Counted from the first letter of the stretch, positions 37,979 through 47,210 are shown. The stretch is 64,000 nt of DNA from Rhizobium sp. NXC14 (GCF_002117485.1 NZ_CP021032.1:558001-622000); one strand, 5' to 3'. Program-made: numbers and translations. Notes: generated from the letters alone by a model not told the origin.

Positions 37979-38051
37979 TGTCAATCATAAACGATCATAA
38001 ATTTTCATATTGCGCTGCACAATAATCGAATTTGATCGTTTTCGATTGACA
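37979..38051. promoter_or_regulatory. Paired 19-bp inverted operators between rhaR and rhaD
   Basis: TGTCAATCATAAACGATCA at 37979-37997 and TGATCGTTTTCGATTGACA at 38033-38051 are reverse complements at 17 of 19 positions, with starts 54 bases apart. Each also contains CGATCA or TGATCG half-sites. They lie midway between the divergent rhaR and rhaD genes, ideal for a DeoR tetramer controlling both promoters. Binding by RhaR is inferred. Confidence 0.65.
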
Positions 38052-38136
38052 AACTCCATTTTCATGAGCGATACCGGTCAGCGAAGAGGAGCGCGAACCA
38101 TCGCGTCCCGATAATGATTTCATATGGGAGGATGAC

Positions 38137-40233
38137 ATGGCGGCGAACGTCCGGCTTCTGGAAAACCGGTGGGATGAGGGTTACGCGGCAGGCCTCGACG
38201 AACCCGGCAAGCTTCTCTATCGCTCAAATCTGCTCGGCGCCGACAAGCGCATCACCAATTACGGTGGCGGCAATACCTCGGCCAAGGTCATGGAGACCGA
38301 TCCGCTGACCGGCGAGAAGGTCAAGGTTCTCTGGGTCAAGGGCTCGGGCGGCGATGTCGGCACCATCAAGCTCGACGGCTTCGCCACACTCTACCAGGAC
38401 AAGCTGGAATCGCTGAAGGGCATCTACAAAGGTGTCGAGGACGAGGACCGCATGGTCGGCTTCCTGCCGCACTGCACCTTTAACCTCAATGGCCGCGCCG
38501 CCTCGATTGATACGCCGCTGCACGGCTTCGTGCCTTTCACCCATGTCGATCACATGCATCCCGATGCGATCATTGCGATCGCCGCCTCGAAAAACTCCCG
38601 CGAGCTGACTCAGCGGATCTTCGGCGACGAGATCGGCTGGCTGCCCTGGCGCCGTCCGGGCTTCCAGCTCGGCCTCGATCTCGAAGCCTTCGTCAAGGCG
38701 AACCCGAACGCCAAGGGCGTCGTGCTCGAAAGCCATGGTCTCTTCACCTGGGCAAACGACGCCAAGGCCTGCTACGAGCTGACGCTCGATATCATCAACA
38801 AGGCGATTGAATGGTTCGCCGCTCAAACCGAGGGCAAGACGATCTTCGGCGGCGCGGTCGTGCAGAGTCTGCCGGTTGCCGAACGCCGGGCTATCGCCGC
38901 TCGCCTGATGCCCGAAATTCGCGGTCGCATCGGCAAGCAGGAGCGCAAGCTCGGCCATTTCGACGATCAGGACGCCGTGCTCGAATTCGTCAACTCCCGC
39001 GACCTGCGGCCGCTCGGCGCGCTCGGCACCAGCTGCCCCGATCATTTCCTGCGCACCAAGATCCGGCCGCTGATCATCGATTTCGACCCGGCCAAACCGG
39101 ATGTCGACGCGATCGTCGCGGGTCTCGACAAGGCGCTGGAGGATTACCGCGCCGACTACGCCCGCTATTACAACGACTGCAAACATGACAATTCGCCCGC
39201 CATGCGCGACGCCAATCCCGTCATCTTCCTGGTGCCGGGTGTCGGCATGTTGTCCTTCGCCCGCGACAAGGCGACGGCCCGCATCGCCAGCGAATTCTAC
39301 GTCAACGCCATCAACGTCATGCGCGGCGCCTCGACGGTCTCGGAATATCAGGGACTGCCGGAGCAGGAAGCCTTTGACATCGAATATTGGCTACTCGAAG
39401 AGGCCAAGCTGCAGCGCATGCCGAAGCCGAAGAGCCTTGCCGGCAAGGTCGCCTTCGTCACCGGCGGTGCCGGCGGCATCGGCCGGGCGACGGCGGCGCG
39501 CCTCGTCGGCGAGGGCGCCTGTGTGGTGCTCGCCGATATCGATCAGGCGGCACTTGAATCGACTGAAGCCGAGTTCGTGAAGAAGTACGGCTCGGACGCC
39601 GTGCGCACCACCAAGCTCGACGTCACCAAGGAAGATGCCGTTATCGCGTCCTTCGCCGAATCCTGCGTGGAATTCGGCGGCATCGACATCCTCATTTCGA
39701 ATGCCGGTATCGCCTCGTCGGCGCCGATTGAAACGACGGAACTTTCGACGTGGAACCGCAATATCGACATTCTGGCGACCGGTTATTTCCTCGTTTCGCG
39801 TGAGGCCTTCCGGCTGTTCCGCCGTCAGGCGCTCGGCGGCAATATCGTCTTCATTGCATCGAAGAACGGTCTTGCCGCTTCGCCGAACGCGTCCGCCTAT
39901 TGCACGGCGAAGGCGGCTGAAATCCATCTCGCCCGCTGCCTGGCGCTGGAAGGCGCCGATGCCGGCATCCGCGTCAACACCGTCAATCCCGATGCAGTCC
40001 TGCGTGGCTCGAAGATCTGGAGCGGCGAGTGGCGCGAGCAGCGTGCGGCCTCCTCGAAGATCGAGGTCGACGAGCTGGAGGAACATTACCGCAAGCGGTC
40101 GATGCTGAAGCTCAACGTCTTCCCGGAAGATATCGCCGAGGCGGTCTACTTCCTGGCGTCAGATCTATCGGCGAAATCGACCGGCAACATCATCAACGTC
40201 GACGCCGGCAACGTTCAGAGTTTTACGCGCTGA
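38137..40233 (+). CDS. rhaD: RhaD: rhamnulose-1-phosphate aldolase fused to a short-chain dehydrogenase
   Basis: This 698-residue bifunctional enzyme has an N-terminal half (about 1-425) that is a class II aldolase of the fuculose/rhamnulose type: LLGADKRITNYGGGNTSAK, then HVDHMHPDAIIAIA with zinc-ligand His residues and ESHGLFTWAND. The C-terminal half (about 430-698) is a short-chain dehydrogenase with KVAFVTGGAGGIGRATA, NAGIASS and the catalytic Tyr/Lys in SAYCTAKAAE. It cleaves rhamnulose-1-phosphate to dihydroxyacetone phosphate and L-lactaldehyde, and then presumably oxidises the lactaldehyde. AGGATGAC precedes the ATG. It is followed by rhaI after a 215-base gap with two hairpins. Confidence 0.93.
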   Translation: MAANVRLLENRWDEGYAAGLDEPGKLLYRSNLLGADKRITNYGGGNTSAKVMETDPLTGEKVKVLWVKGSGGDVGTIKLDGFATLYQDKLESLKGIYKGVEDEDRMVGFLPHCTFNLNGRAASIDTPLHGFVPFTHVDHMHPDAIIAIAASKNSRELTQRIFGDEIGWLPWRRPGFQLGLDLEAFVKANPNAKGVVLESHGLFTWANDAKACYELTLDIINKAIEWFAAQTEGKTIFGGAVVQSLPVAERRAIAARLMPEIRGRIGKQERKLGHFDDQDAVLEFVNSRDLRPLGALGTSCPDHFLRTKIRPLIIDFDPAKPDVDAIVAGLDKALEDYRADYARYYNDCKHDNSPAMRDANPVIFLVPGVGMLSFARDKATARIASEFYVNAINVMRGASTVSEYQGLPEQEAFDIEYWLLEEAKLQRMPKPKSLAGKVAFVTGGAGGIGRATAARLVGEGACVVLADIDQAALESTEAEFVKKYGSDAVRTTKLDVTKEDAVIASFAESCVEFGGIDILISNAGIASSAPIETTELSTWNRNIDILATGYFLVSREAFRLFRRQALGGNIVFIASKNGLAASPNASAYCTAKAAEIHLARCLALEGADAGIRVNTVNPDAVLRGSKIWSGEWREQRAASSKIEVDELEEHYRKRSMLKLNVFPEDIAEAVYFLASDLSAKSTGNIINVDAGNVQSFTR

Positions 40234-40272
40234 TTTTTGACTGGGGGCGGATGCGTCTGCCCCTCACCCTAA

Positions 40273-40380
40273 CCCTCTCCCCGTTCAGACGGGGAGAGGG
40301 GACTTGCCCAACGAAATGTTGGAGTGAGACGGAGACGGCGCGGCATATCACCTTCTCCCCGTCTGAACGGGGAGAAGGTG
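40273..40380. repeat. Two perfect palindromes in the rhaD-rhaI gap
   Basis: CCCTCTCCCCGT/ACGGGGAGAGGG (40273-40300, 12-bp arms, TCAG loop) and CACCTTCTCCCCGT/ACGGGGAGAAGGTG (40349-40380, 14-bp arms, CTGA loop) sit between co-directed rhaD and rhaI. Both share the CTCCCCGT core with the element at 9546-9604. They are rhizobial palindromic repeats that will form strong hairpins in the message. The rest of the 215-base gap holds only the rhaI ribosome site. Confidence 0.8.
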
Positions 40381-40448
40381 CCGGCAGGCGGATGGGGGGC
40401 GGCCGTACGGCAGTTCCAATGTAGAAATTGCAGAACCGGGAGGAAAAA

Positions 40449-41741
40449 ATGGCCGAGTTCAGGATCGCGCAGGATCTGGTTGCGAGCGAAAACGACAAGC
40501 GGGCAGCCGCGCTGAAAGCCGATTACGAGGCGCTGGGGGCGACGCTTGATCGCCGCGGCGTCGATATAGAGGCGGTGACACGCAAGGTGGCGGAGTTCTT
40601 CGTCGCCGTTCCTTCCTGGGGCGTGGGCACCGGCGGCACGCGTTTCGCCCGCTTTCCCGGCACCGGCGAACCGCGCGGCATCTTCGACAAGCTCGACGAT
40701 TGCGCCGTCATCAATCAGCTGACGCAGGCAACGCCGAATGTGTCGCTGCATATTCCCTGGGACAAAGCGGATGCACGGGAGTTGAAGGCCAAGGGTGATG
40801 CGCTCGGCCTCGGCTTCGACGCAATGAATTCGAACACCTTTTCCGACGCGCCGGGGCAGGCTTATTCCTACAAATACGGTTCGCTTAGCCACACCGACGC
40901 GGCAACACGCGCCCAGGCGGTCGAGCATAATCTCGAATGCATCGAGATCGGCAAAGCGATCGGCTCCAAGGCGCTGACCGTCTGGATCGGCGATGGGTCG
41001 AACTTCCCCGGCCAGAGCAATTTCACCAAGGCATTCGAGCGTTATCTTGCCTCGATGGCCGACATTTACAAGGCGCTGCCCGACGACTGGAAGCTGTTCT
41101 CCGAGCACAAAATGTACGAGCCGGCCTTCTATTCGACGATCGTTCAGGACTGGGGCACCAATTATCTGATCGCCCAGACCCTCGGCCCGAAAGCCCAGTG
41201 CCTCGTCGATCTCGGCCACCATGCGCCGAACACCAATATCGAGATGATCGTCGCCCGGCTGATCCAGTTCGGGAAGCTCGGCGGCTTCCACTTCAACGAT
41301 TCGAAATATGGCGACGATGATCTCGATGCCGGCGTGATCGATCCCTACCGGCTGTTCCTGGTTTTCAACGAGCTGGTGGATGCCGAGCAGCGCGGCGTCA
41401 ACGATTTCAATCCGGCCCACATGATCGACCAGTCGCACAATGTCACCGATCCGATCGAGAGCCTGATCAACAGCGCCAACGAAATCCGCCGCGCCTATGC
41501 GCAGGCGCTCCTCGTCGACCGGAAGGCCCTCGTGGGCTACCAAGAGGACAATGACGCGCTGATGGCGTCAGAAACGCTGAAGCGCGCCTATCGCGCCGAT
41601 GTCGAGCCGATCCTTGCCGAGGCCCGCCGCCGGGCCGGCGGCGCGATCGACCCGATCGCGGCCTATCGCGCCAGCGGCTACCGCAACAAGGTGGCAGCCG
41701 AACGTCCGGCTTCCGTTGCCGGTGGCGGCGGTATCATTTGA
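40449..41741 (+). CDS. rhaI: L-rhamnose isomerase RhaI
   Basis: This 430-residue TIM-barrel isomerase is of the Pseudomonas/Rhizobium type rather than the E. coli RhaA type. Metal and substrate residues appear in SEHKMYEPAFY, CLVDLGHHAPNTNIEM and GGFHFNDSKYGDDDLDAG. The start at 40449 is supported by GGAGGAAAAA; an in-frame ATG at 40428 lies before the ribosome site. It converts L-rhamnose to L-rhamnulose in the cytoplasm, ahead of RhaK and RhaD. Confidence 0.93.
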   Translation: MAEFRIAQDLVASENDKRAAALKADYEALGATLDRRGVDIEAVTRKVAEFFVAVPSWGVGTGGTRFARFPGTGEPRGIFDKLDDCAVINQLTQATPNVSLHIPWDKADARELKAKGDALGLGFDAMNSNTFSDAPGQAYSYKYGSLSHTDAATRAQAVEHNLECIEIGKAIGSKALTVWIGDGSNFPGQSNFTKAFERYLASMADIYKALPDDWKLFSEHKMYEPAFYSTIVQDWGTNYLIAQTLGPKAQCLVDLGHHAPNTNIEMIVARLIQFGKLGGFHFNDSKYGDDDLDAGVIDPYRLFLVFNELVDAEQRGVNDFNPAHMIDQSHNVTDPIESLINSANEIRRAYAQALLVDRKALVGYQEDNDALMASETLKRAYRADVEPILAEARRRAGGAIDPIAAYRASGYRNKVAAERPASVAGGGGII

Positions 41742-41806
41742 GCTGCCGGGCCGAATAAAGGCGTGATCGCCGGCAGCATCGTTGAAACGCCGCCGGCAAT
41801 CGCCGC

Positions 41807-42265
41807 TCACGGTTTCCAGGCGCCGGCGATCTGGCGGGTGGCGATGTTCAGCCGGTTCCAGACATTGATATTGGCGATGGCGATGACAAGCGCGGCAAGG
41901 CTGCGGCCGTCATAATGCCGGGTCGCCTCGTCCCAGATCTCGTCAGGCACCGGGTCGGCGCGGTCGCTGGTGCGGGTCACCGCCTCGGTCAAGGCGAGAG
42001 CGGCGCGTTCAGCCTCGCTATAATAGGGAGCGTCGCGCCAGCCGGCGACGGCAAAGAGCCGCTCATCCGTTTCGCCGTGTTTGCGGGCAATGCGCCAATG
42101 ACCATCGATGCAGACGCTGCAGCCGTTGATCTGGCTGGCGCGCAGATTGACGAGTTCGAGCAGCCTTGGCGAAAGGCCTGTTTCGGTCGGCACCTTGCTG
42201 AGCGCATTGAGCGCCTGCATGGCTTCTGGAAGCACGAGGGCGGGATTTCCCATTCTCTCCTGCAT
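41807..42265 (-). CDS. Carboxymuconolactone decarboxylase / AhpD-like protein, ECF41 partner
   Basis: A start at 42265 (AAGGAGA 6 bases upstream) gives 152 residues. The AhpD-type motif is complete: LLELVNLRASQINGCSVCID with Cys49, Cys52 and His56. Proteins of this kind are hydroperoxide-linked thiol reductases or decarboxylases. It diverges from an ECF sigma gene, and this gene pair is the hallmark of the ECF41 group. A candidate ECF41 promoter on the minus strand (42346-42372) would drive it. The true substrate is unknown. Confidence 0.85.
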   Translation of the reverse strand: MQERMGNPALVLPEAMQALNALSKVPTETGLSPRLLELVNLRASQINGCSVCIDGHWRIARKHGETDERLFAVAGWRDAPYYSEAERAALALTEAVTRTSDRADPVPDEIWDEATRHYDGRSLAALVIAIANINVWNRLNIATRQIAGAWKP

Positions 42266-42310
42266 GATAGGTCTCCTTGATGGGTTTAGGGTGCGACGAA
42301 CCGCCGGCGC

Positions 42311-42337
42311 TGTCACACCGGCCCGGTTTCATTCGTC
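42311..42337 (+). promoter_or_regulatory. ECF41-type promoter of the sigma factor gene
   Basis: TGTCACA at 42311-42317, exactly 16 bases, then CGTC at 42334-42337 match the published ECF41 consensus (TGTCACA-n16-CGTC) perfectly. The distance to the sigma gene ATG at 42374 is suitable for a short leader. This predicts autoregulation. Confidence 0.7.
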
Positions 42338-42345
42338 ATTGATGT

Positions 42346-42372
42346 GACGGAACGCAGCGAAGGAATGTGACG
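42346..42372 (-). promoter_or_regulatory. ECF41-type promoter facing the decarboxylase-like gene
   Basis: On the minus strand CGTCACA (42366-42372), exactly 16 bases, then CGTC (42346-42349) match the ECF41 motif with one change (first base C for T). It faces the decarboxylase-like gene at 42265, giving a leader of roughly 75 bases. It partly underlies the ribosome-binding region of the divergent sigma gene. Confidence 0.5.
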
Positions 42373-42373
42373 G

Positions 42374-43243
42374 ATGAACGAGAATAATTGGCTGGCCGAT
42401 CAATTCGAAGCCAACCGGGCGCATCTGAAGGCGGCCGCCTATCGCATGCTGGGGTCGCGCAGCGAGGCCGAAGACGCGGTTCAGGAGGCCTGGCTGCGGC
42501 TCACCCGCGCGGATAGGACTGACGTCGGCAATCTCGCCGGCTGGCTGACGACGGTGGTGGCGCGCATCTGCCTCGATATGCTGCGTGCCCGCAAGACCCG
42601 GCGCGAGGAGCCGCTGGAGACATCGGTCCATGCAGCGATCGCCGATCCGGCCAAGGATCCGGAACGCGACGCCTCCTTCGCCGATTCGGTGGGCGTGGCG
42701 CTGCTCGTCGTGTTGCAGACGCTGGCGCCTGCCGAACGAGTTGCCTTCGTGCTGCACGACATGTTCGATCTTCCCTTCGAAGAAATTGCGCCGATTATCG
42801 GCCGGTCATCCGCCGCCGCCCGTCAGCTCGCGAGCCGTGCCCGCCGCCGGGTGCAGGGCGCGGACGAGACGCCGGATGTCGATCTCGGCCGCAAACGAAC
42901 GATTGCGGAGGCCTTTCTGACGGCTTCGCGCAGCGGCGATCTGCAGGCGCTGATTGCGGTGCTCGCTCCAGATGTCGTGTTTCGCCTGGATGCGACGGCG
43001 GCGCGTTTCGGCGCCTTCGGCGAAAGACGCGGCGCATCCGAAGTGGCAGAGTTGTTCAAGGGCCGGGCGCAGGCGGCAGAGATCGCCATAGTCGACGGCG
43101 AGCTTGGCTTCGTCGTGCGCATCGCGGGTCAGATCCGCGTCGTGGTGGCGTTTACTATCGCCGACGACAGGATTGCGGCAATCGAAGCCATCGCCGATCC
43201 AGACCACCTCAAACGGCTTGAATATTCGATCCTGCGGGATTGA
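42374..43243 (+). CDS. ECF sigma factor with SnoaL-like C-terminal domain (ECF41/SigJ type)
   Basis: This 289-residue sigma factor has region 2 (about 12-75: AYRMLGSRSEAEDAVQEAWL), region 4 (about 110-160: VLLVVLQTLAPAERVAFVLH, FEEIAPIIGRSSAAARQLAS) and a C-terminal SnoaL-like domain (about 170-289, ending ADPDHLKRLEY). This extra domain replaces an anti-sigma factor in the ECF41 group and tunes activity from within the protein. No anti-sigma gene is nearby. The divergent decarboxylase-like gene and both promoter motifs support ECF41. The DGGG motif typical of the C-terminal domain is not obvious here. Confidence 0.85.
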   Translation: MNENNWLADQFEANRAHLKAAAYRMLGSRSEAEDAVQEAWLRLTRADRTDVGNLAGWLTTVVARICLDMLRARKTRREEPLETSVHAAIADPAKDPERDASFADSVGVALLVVLQTLAPAERVAFVLHDMFDLPFEEIAPIIGRSSAAARQLASRARRRVQGADETPDVDLGRKRTIAEAFLTASRSGDLQALIAVLAPDVVFRLDATAARFGAFGERRGASEVAELFKGRAQAAEIAIVDGELGFVVRIAGQIRVVVAFTIADDRIAAIEAIADPDHLKRLEYSILRD

Positions 43244-43393
43244 AATCGCTGGAAAAATTTGCCGCTCCTTGACGGCGAGTGCGGCTGAGAACGAGCGCGC
43301 TGGCGCCGTTCCCGTGCGGCTGGCTGCGCTTCATTTCTCTTGACAGCAGTCTCTTCGATTTTATTCTATTATAAGGATTAACATGTCATAACT

Positions 43394-44623
43394 ATGGAAT
43401 TTGCAAATATGATCATGTCGGGCGACCAGGCGAAGAAGCCGCTTCTCCTCACCAATGTCAGACCGACGGCTTTCGGTGCGGGCGCATCCGAGGGGGTGAT
43501 CGACATTCTCGTCAATGCCGACGGCCGCATCGCCCGGATCGGTCCATCGCTTCCAGCCGCTGAGGATGTGACACGCATCGACGGCAAGGGGGCTTTCATT
43601 TCGCCGGGCTGGATCGATCTGCACGTCCACATCTGGCATGGCGGCACCGACATCTCCATCCGCCCGTCCGAATGCGGTCTCGAGCGCGGCGTCACCACCC
43701 TGGTCGACGCCGGTTCGGCCGGCGAGGCGAATTTCCATGGCTTCCGCGAGTATATCATCGAGCCCTCGCGCGAGCGCATCAAGGCCTTCCTGAACCTGGG
43801 CTCGATCGGTCTCGTCGCCTGCAACCGCGTCGCCGAGCTCAGGGATATCAGAGATATCGATCTCGACCGCATTCTCCAAGTCTACGCTGAAAACAGCGAG
43901 CACATCGTCGGCATCAAGGTGCGCGCCAGCCACGTCATCACCGGCTCCTGGGGTGTCACTCCCGTCAAGCTCGGCAAGAAGATCGCCAAGATCCTGAAAG
44001 TGCCGATGATGGTCCATGTCGGCGAGCCGCCGGCGCTTTATGACGAAGTGCTTGAAATTCTCGGCCCCGGTGACGTCGTCACCCATTGCTTCAACGGGAA
44101 GGCCGGTTCGAGCCTCATGGAGGATGAGGATCTTTTCAATCTCGCCGAGCGCTGCGCCTCCGAAGGCATCCGCCTCGACATCGGCCATGGCGGCGCCTCC
44201 TTCTCCTTCAAGGTCGCCGAAGCGGCGATCGCGCGCGGGCTTCTGCCGTTCTCGATCTCGACCGACCTGCACGGCCATTCGATGAACTTTCCGGTCTGGG
44301 ACCTGGCAACGACGATGTCGAAGCTGCTGAGCGTCGGCATGCCCTTCGACAAGGTCGTGGAAGCAGTCACCCATGCGCCGGCCTCGGTCATCAAGCTGTC
44401 GATGGAGAACCGGCTTGCGGTTGGCGCGCAAGCCGAATTCACCGTTTTCGACCTCGTCGAGTCCGAACTCGAGGCGACGGATTCGAATGGTGATGTCTCG
44501 GTCCTCAACAAGCTGTTCGAGCCACGCTATGCGGTGATGGGTGCCGAGGCCGTCGCCGCCAGCCGCTACGTGCCGCGGGCGCGCAGGCTGGTGCGCCACA
44601 GCCACGGCTATTCCTACAGATAG
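43394..44623 (+). CDS. Amidohydrolase-superfamily metallohydrolase (dihydroorotase/deacetylase-like)
   Basis: This 409-residue amidohydrolase barrel has a complete metal set: DLHVH with His77 and His79, candidate carboxylated Lys175 in GIKVRAS, His208 in MMVHVGEPP, His231 in VVTHCFNGKAG and Asp291 in STDLHG. The pattern matches the subgroup annotated as amidohydrolase/deacetylase (relatives of Agrobacterium Atu3266), whose physiological substrates are unsettled. No strong ribosome site precedes 43394, so the start could be slightly downstream (MSGDQ at 43415). It stands alone; the 150 bases upstream show only an AT-rich promoter-like stretch near 43350-43390. Confidence 0.82.
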   Translation: MEFANMIMSGDQAKKPLLLTNVRPTAFGAGASEGVIDILVNADGRIARIGPSLPAAEDVTRIDGKGAFISPGWIDLHVHIWHGGTDISIRPSECGLERGVTTLVDAGSAGEANFHGFREYIIEPSRERIKAFLNLGSIGLVACNRVAELRDIRDIDLDRILQVYAENSEHIVGIKVRASHVITGSWGVTPVKLGKKIAKILKVPMMVHVGEPPALYDEVLEILGPGDVVTHCFNGKAGSSLMEDEDLFNLAERCASEGIRLDIGHGGASFSFKVAEAAIARGLLPFSISTDLHGHSMNFPVWDLATTMSKLLSVGMPFDKVVEAVTHAPASVIKLSMENRLAVGAQAEFTVFDLVESELEATDSNGDVSVLNKLFEPRYAVMGAEAVAASRYVPRARRLVRHSHGYSYR

Positions 44624-44647
44624 AATCCGCCGCGAGGCGGGGTTCGA

Positions 44648-45092
44648 TCATAAATTCTCCCGAGAGGCCTCAGATGATCGATGGTTCCAGGGATTTACGA
44701 CAGTCAGTCCCGCCGCCTCGAAGGGGCTTATATCGCGTGTCGCGACAACAAAGCCCTTCGAAGCGGCGATGGCGGCGATATCCGTCCGGCGTCGGGAAGC
44801 CTTTGCCGTTCGTTCTAGCTCTGACGGCAAGGTCGGCATAATGCCGGGCCGCTCCGACGTCGAATGGCAATACCCGATCCCCAAAGAGTGCTAGTAAGCC
44901 GCCAAACATCTCGGTCAGGGCCGCTTTGCGTCGATTGTCCGGTAAGGCGCCGATGCCGAACATCAATTCGGCCAAGGTAACACTCGACAAATACAGCGTT
45001 TCCGCGGCTTGCTCGTTGAGCCACGCGCGCACAGCCAAACTGGGCGTCGGTTTCATCGTCTCGGAAAGCACATTCGTATCGAGTACGATCAT
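44648..45092 (-). pseudogene. FitB/VapC-type PIN toxin, frameshifted
   Basis: The PIN-domain toxin begins normally (MIVLDTNVLSE, Asp5; TLAELMFGIG, Glu42; FPTPDGY, Asp103). At about 44778, after PDGY, the frame is lost: the remaining family sequence (IAAIAASKGFVVATRDISPF and beyond, with the fourth acidic residue) continues in another frame to 44648. Restoring two bases in a short TATATC-like run would repair it. The frame as it stands ends at 44670 after 140 residues with an aberrant tail. The toxin is thus probably inactive, unless this is a sequence error. It overlaps its antitoxin gene by 4 bases. Confidence 0.75.
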
Positions 45093-45343
45093 TCAAACCT
45101 CAAGGGCTCCGCCGCCGCCCTTTCGCGCAGCTGATCAAGCACCTCGAGATCATCATTGGTAAGCGCCAATTGCCGGCCGAGTTCAGCCAAAGCGTCTCCC
45201 ATGCGAATGCGCTGCTCGGGCTTTACGGCATTTTCCAGGATTTCGCGAACTTCCGCCTCGGTGCTGCGGCCATGCATCGCCGCCCGGACACGTAATGCGC
45301 GATGCACGTCATCGGGCACGTTTCGAACTGTCAGAACGGCCAT
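45089..45343 (-). CDS. FitA-type ribbon-helix-helix antitoxin
   Basis: A start at 45343 gives an 84-residue antitoxin. The N-terminal ribbon-helix-helix reads MAVLTVRNVPDDVHRALRVR followed by AAMHGRSTEAEVREIL, as in FitA/plasmid-stability antitoxins. The acidic C-terminal tail should wrap the PIN toxin. It overlaps the toxin start by 4 bases. It is intact although the toxin is frameshifted, consistent with loss of toxin first. Confidence 0.85.
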   Translation of the reverse strand: MAVLTVRNVPDDVHRALRVRAAMHGRSTEAEVREILENAVKPEQRIRMGDALAELGRQLALTNDDLEVLDQLRERAAAEPLRFE

Positions 45344-45431
45344 ATTCAGACCCCCAAATGCTGTCAGTGACGTCAACATAGATGCAATGCAGTCAGAGGA
45401 CAATCCTTCAAGGATCGTGTCCGAGCTCACG

Positions 45432-46271
45432 TCAGCGGTTGCGCCAACCCATCAGTTTTTCGATCCGCTCCGCAGAATTGCGCACATGCGCCGTATAATG
45501 GTTCTCGTCGGAAAAGGCCTTCTGCTCCGGCAGCACGATCGAAATGGTGGCAACGCACTGGCCCTCGCGATCGCAGATCGGCGAGGCGATGCAGGCGACC
45601 GCATAATCGGATTCGCCGGCCTGGATCGACAGGCGCGACTCGAAGGCCTTGCCGGCCGCTTCCGATAGGGTGCGTGGATCGATCTCGGCGCGGCCGGTCG
45701 GTGACGAGCGGGCGCAGCGTTTGAAAAGCTCGATGCGTTCCTCTTCGGGCAGGTGGCCGACGAGCAGGCGGCCCGACGCCGTCCAGTTGAGCGGCACCCG
45801 GGTACCGACGCGCGACGCCACCTGGAAGTGGCTCGGGCCGTCGGCCATGGCAAGCACCAGCATGTAATCGCCGTCACGGCCGCAGACCTGCACGGTTTCG
45901 CCGGCCTGGCGACAGAGATCGTGCATTTCGTGGGTGGCGATACTCATGAAATCCAGCGACCGGGCATAGGCAAGCCCGTAATGATAAAGCCGGGCGCCGA
46001 GCCAGATCGAGCCATCCGCCTGGCGCGTCAGCATATTCTTTTCGACGAGGTCGTCGACGATGACGTAGACGGTCGATAGCGGCGCCTTTACCGCCTTGGC
46101 GATGGCATAGACGCCGGCCGGCGATCCTGTTTCATAGAGATGATCGATCACCTGAAGAGCGCGGTCGATGCCGCTGACGCGGGCGCGGCGCGCGCTCTTG
46201 CCGCCGGCTTCGCCGGCAAGGCTCTCATCTTCGGAGTAAACTGCGGGCGATGTCTTTCCGTCCAATTTCAT
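45432..46271 (-). CDS. IclR-family transcriptional regulator
   Basis: The start at 46271 (GAGGTG 5-6 bases upstream) gives 279 residues; ATGs at 46280 and 46295 are in frame. After a polar N-terminal tail of about 30 residues comes the IclR winged helix (GIDRALQVIDHLYETGSPAG, PLSTVYVIVDDLVEKN) and an effector domain (about 110-275, including the SGRLLVGHLPEEER stretch). It sits between two toxin-antitoxin pairs on the same strand. It may control the amidohydrolase at 43394 or a gene elsewhere; no operator was recognised. Confidence 0.85.
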   Translation of the reverse strand: MKLDGKTSPAVYSEDESLAGEAGGKSARRARVSGIDRALQVIDHLYETGSPAGVYAIAKAVKAPLSTVYVIVDDLVEKNMLTRQADGSIWLGARLYHYGLAYARSLDFMSIATHEMHDLCRQAGETVQVCGRDGDYMLVLAMADGPSHFQVASRVGTRVPLNWTASGRLLVGHLPEEERIELFKRCARSSPTGRAEIDPRTLSEAAGKAFESRLSIQAGESDYAVACIASPICDREGQCVATISIVLPEQKAFSDENHYTAHVRNSAERIEKLMGWRNR

Positions 46272-46424
46272 GCACCTCATGAACCCTGCGACCATATTAC
46301 ATTACTATGGTACAGCGGTCGCTGTGGCAAATCGCAATATTTTGTAGGTTGATCGTCGGTGCGAATGTGGCGGCGGTGGAGCCGGGAGACTGCGTGGTTT
46401 CCGCATCCGCCGATACCGCCGACC

Positions 46425-47128
<704 letters not shown>

Positions 47129-47210
47129 TTATTCGGAAAGCGATGTGGCTGCAATGCCGTTGGAACAACCAGCCGCAGCCTGAGTTTGTCCCTCAACTCA
47201 GGAGGCTATA

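Noticed and set aside
40261..40380. CRISPR-like or rho-independent terminator interpretation of the palindromes
   Set aside because: There are only two non-identical palindromes without regular spacers, and no T tract follows either stem.
42290..42317. Third possible ECF motif (TGTGACA then CGTC) on the minus strand
   Set aside because: The spacing is about 12 rather than 16 bases and the -35 has a central mismatch, so it is not counted as a promoter.
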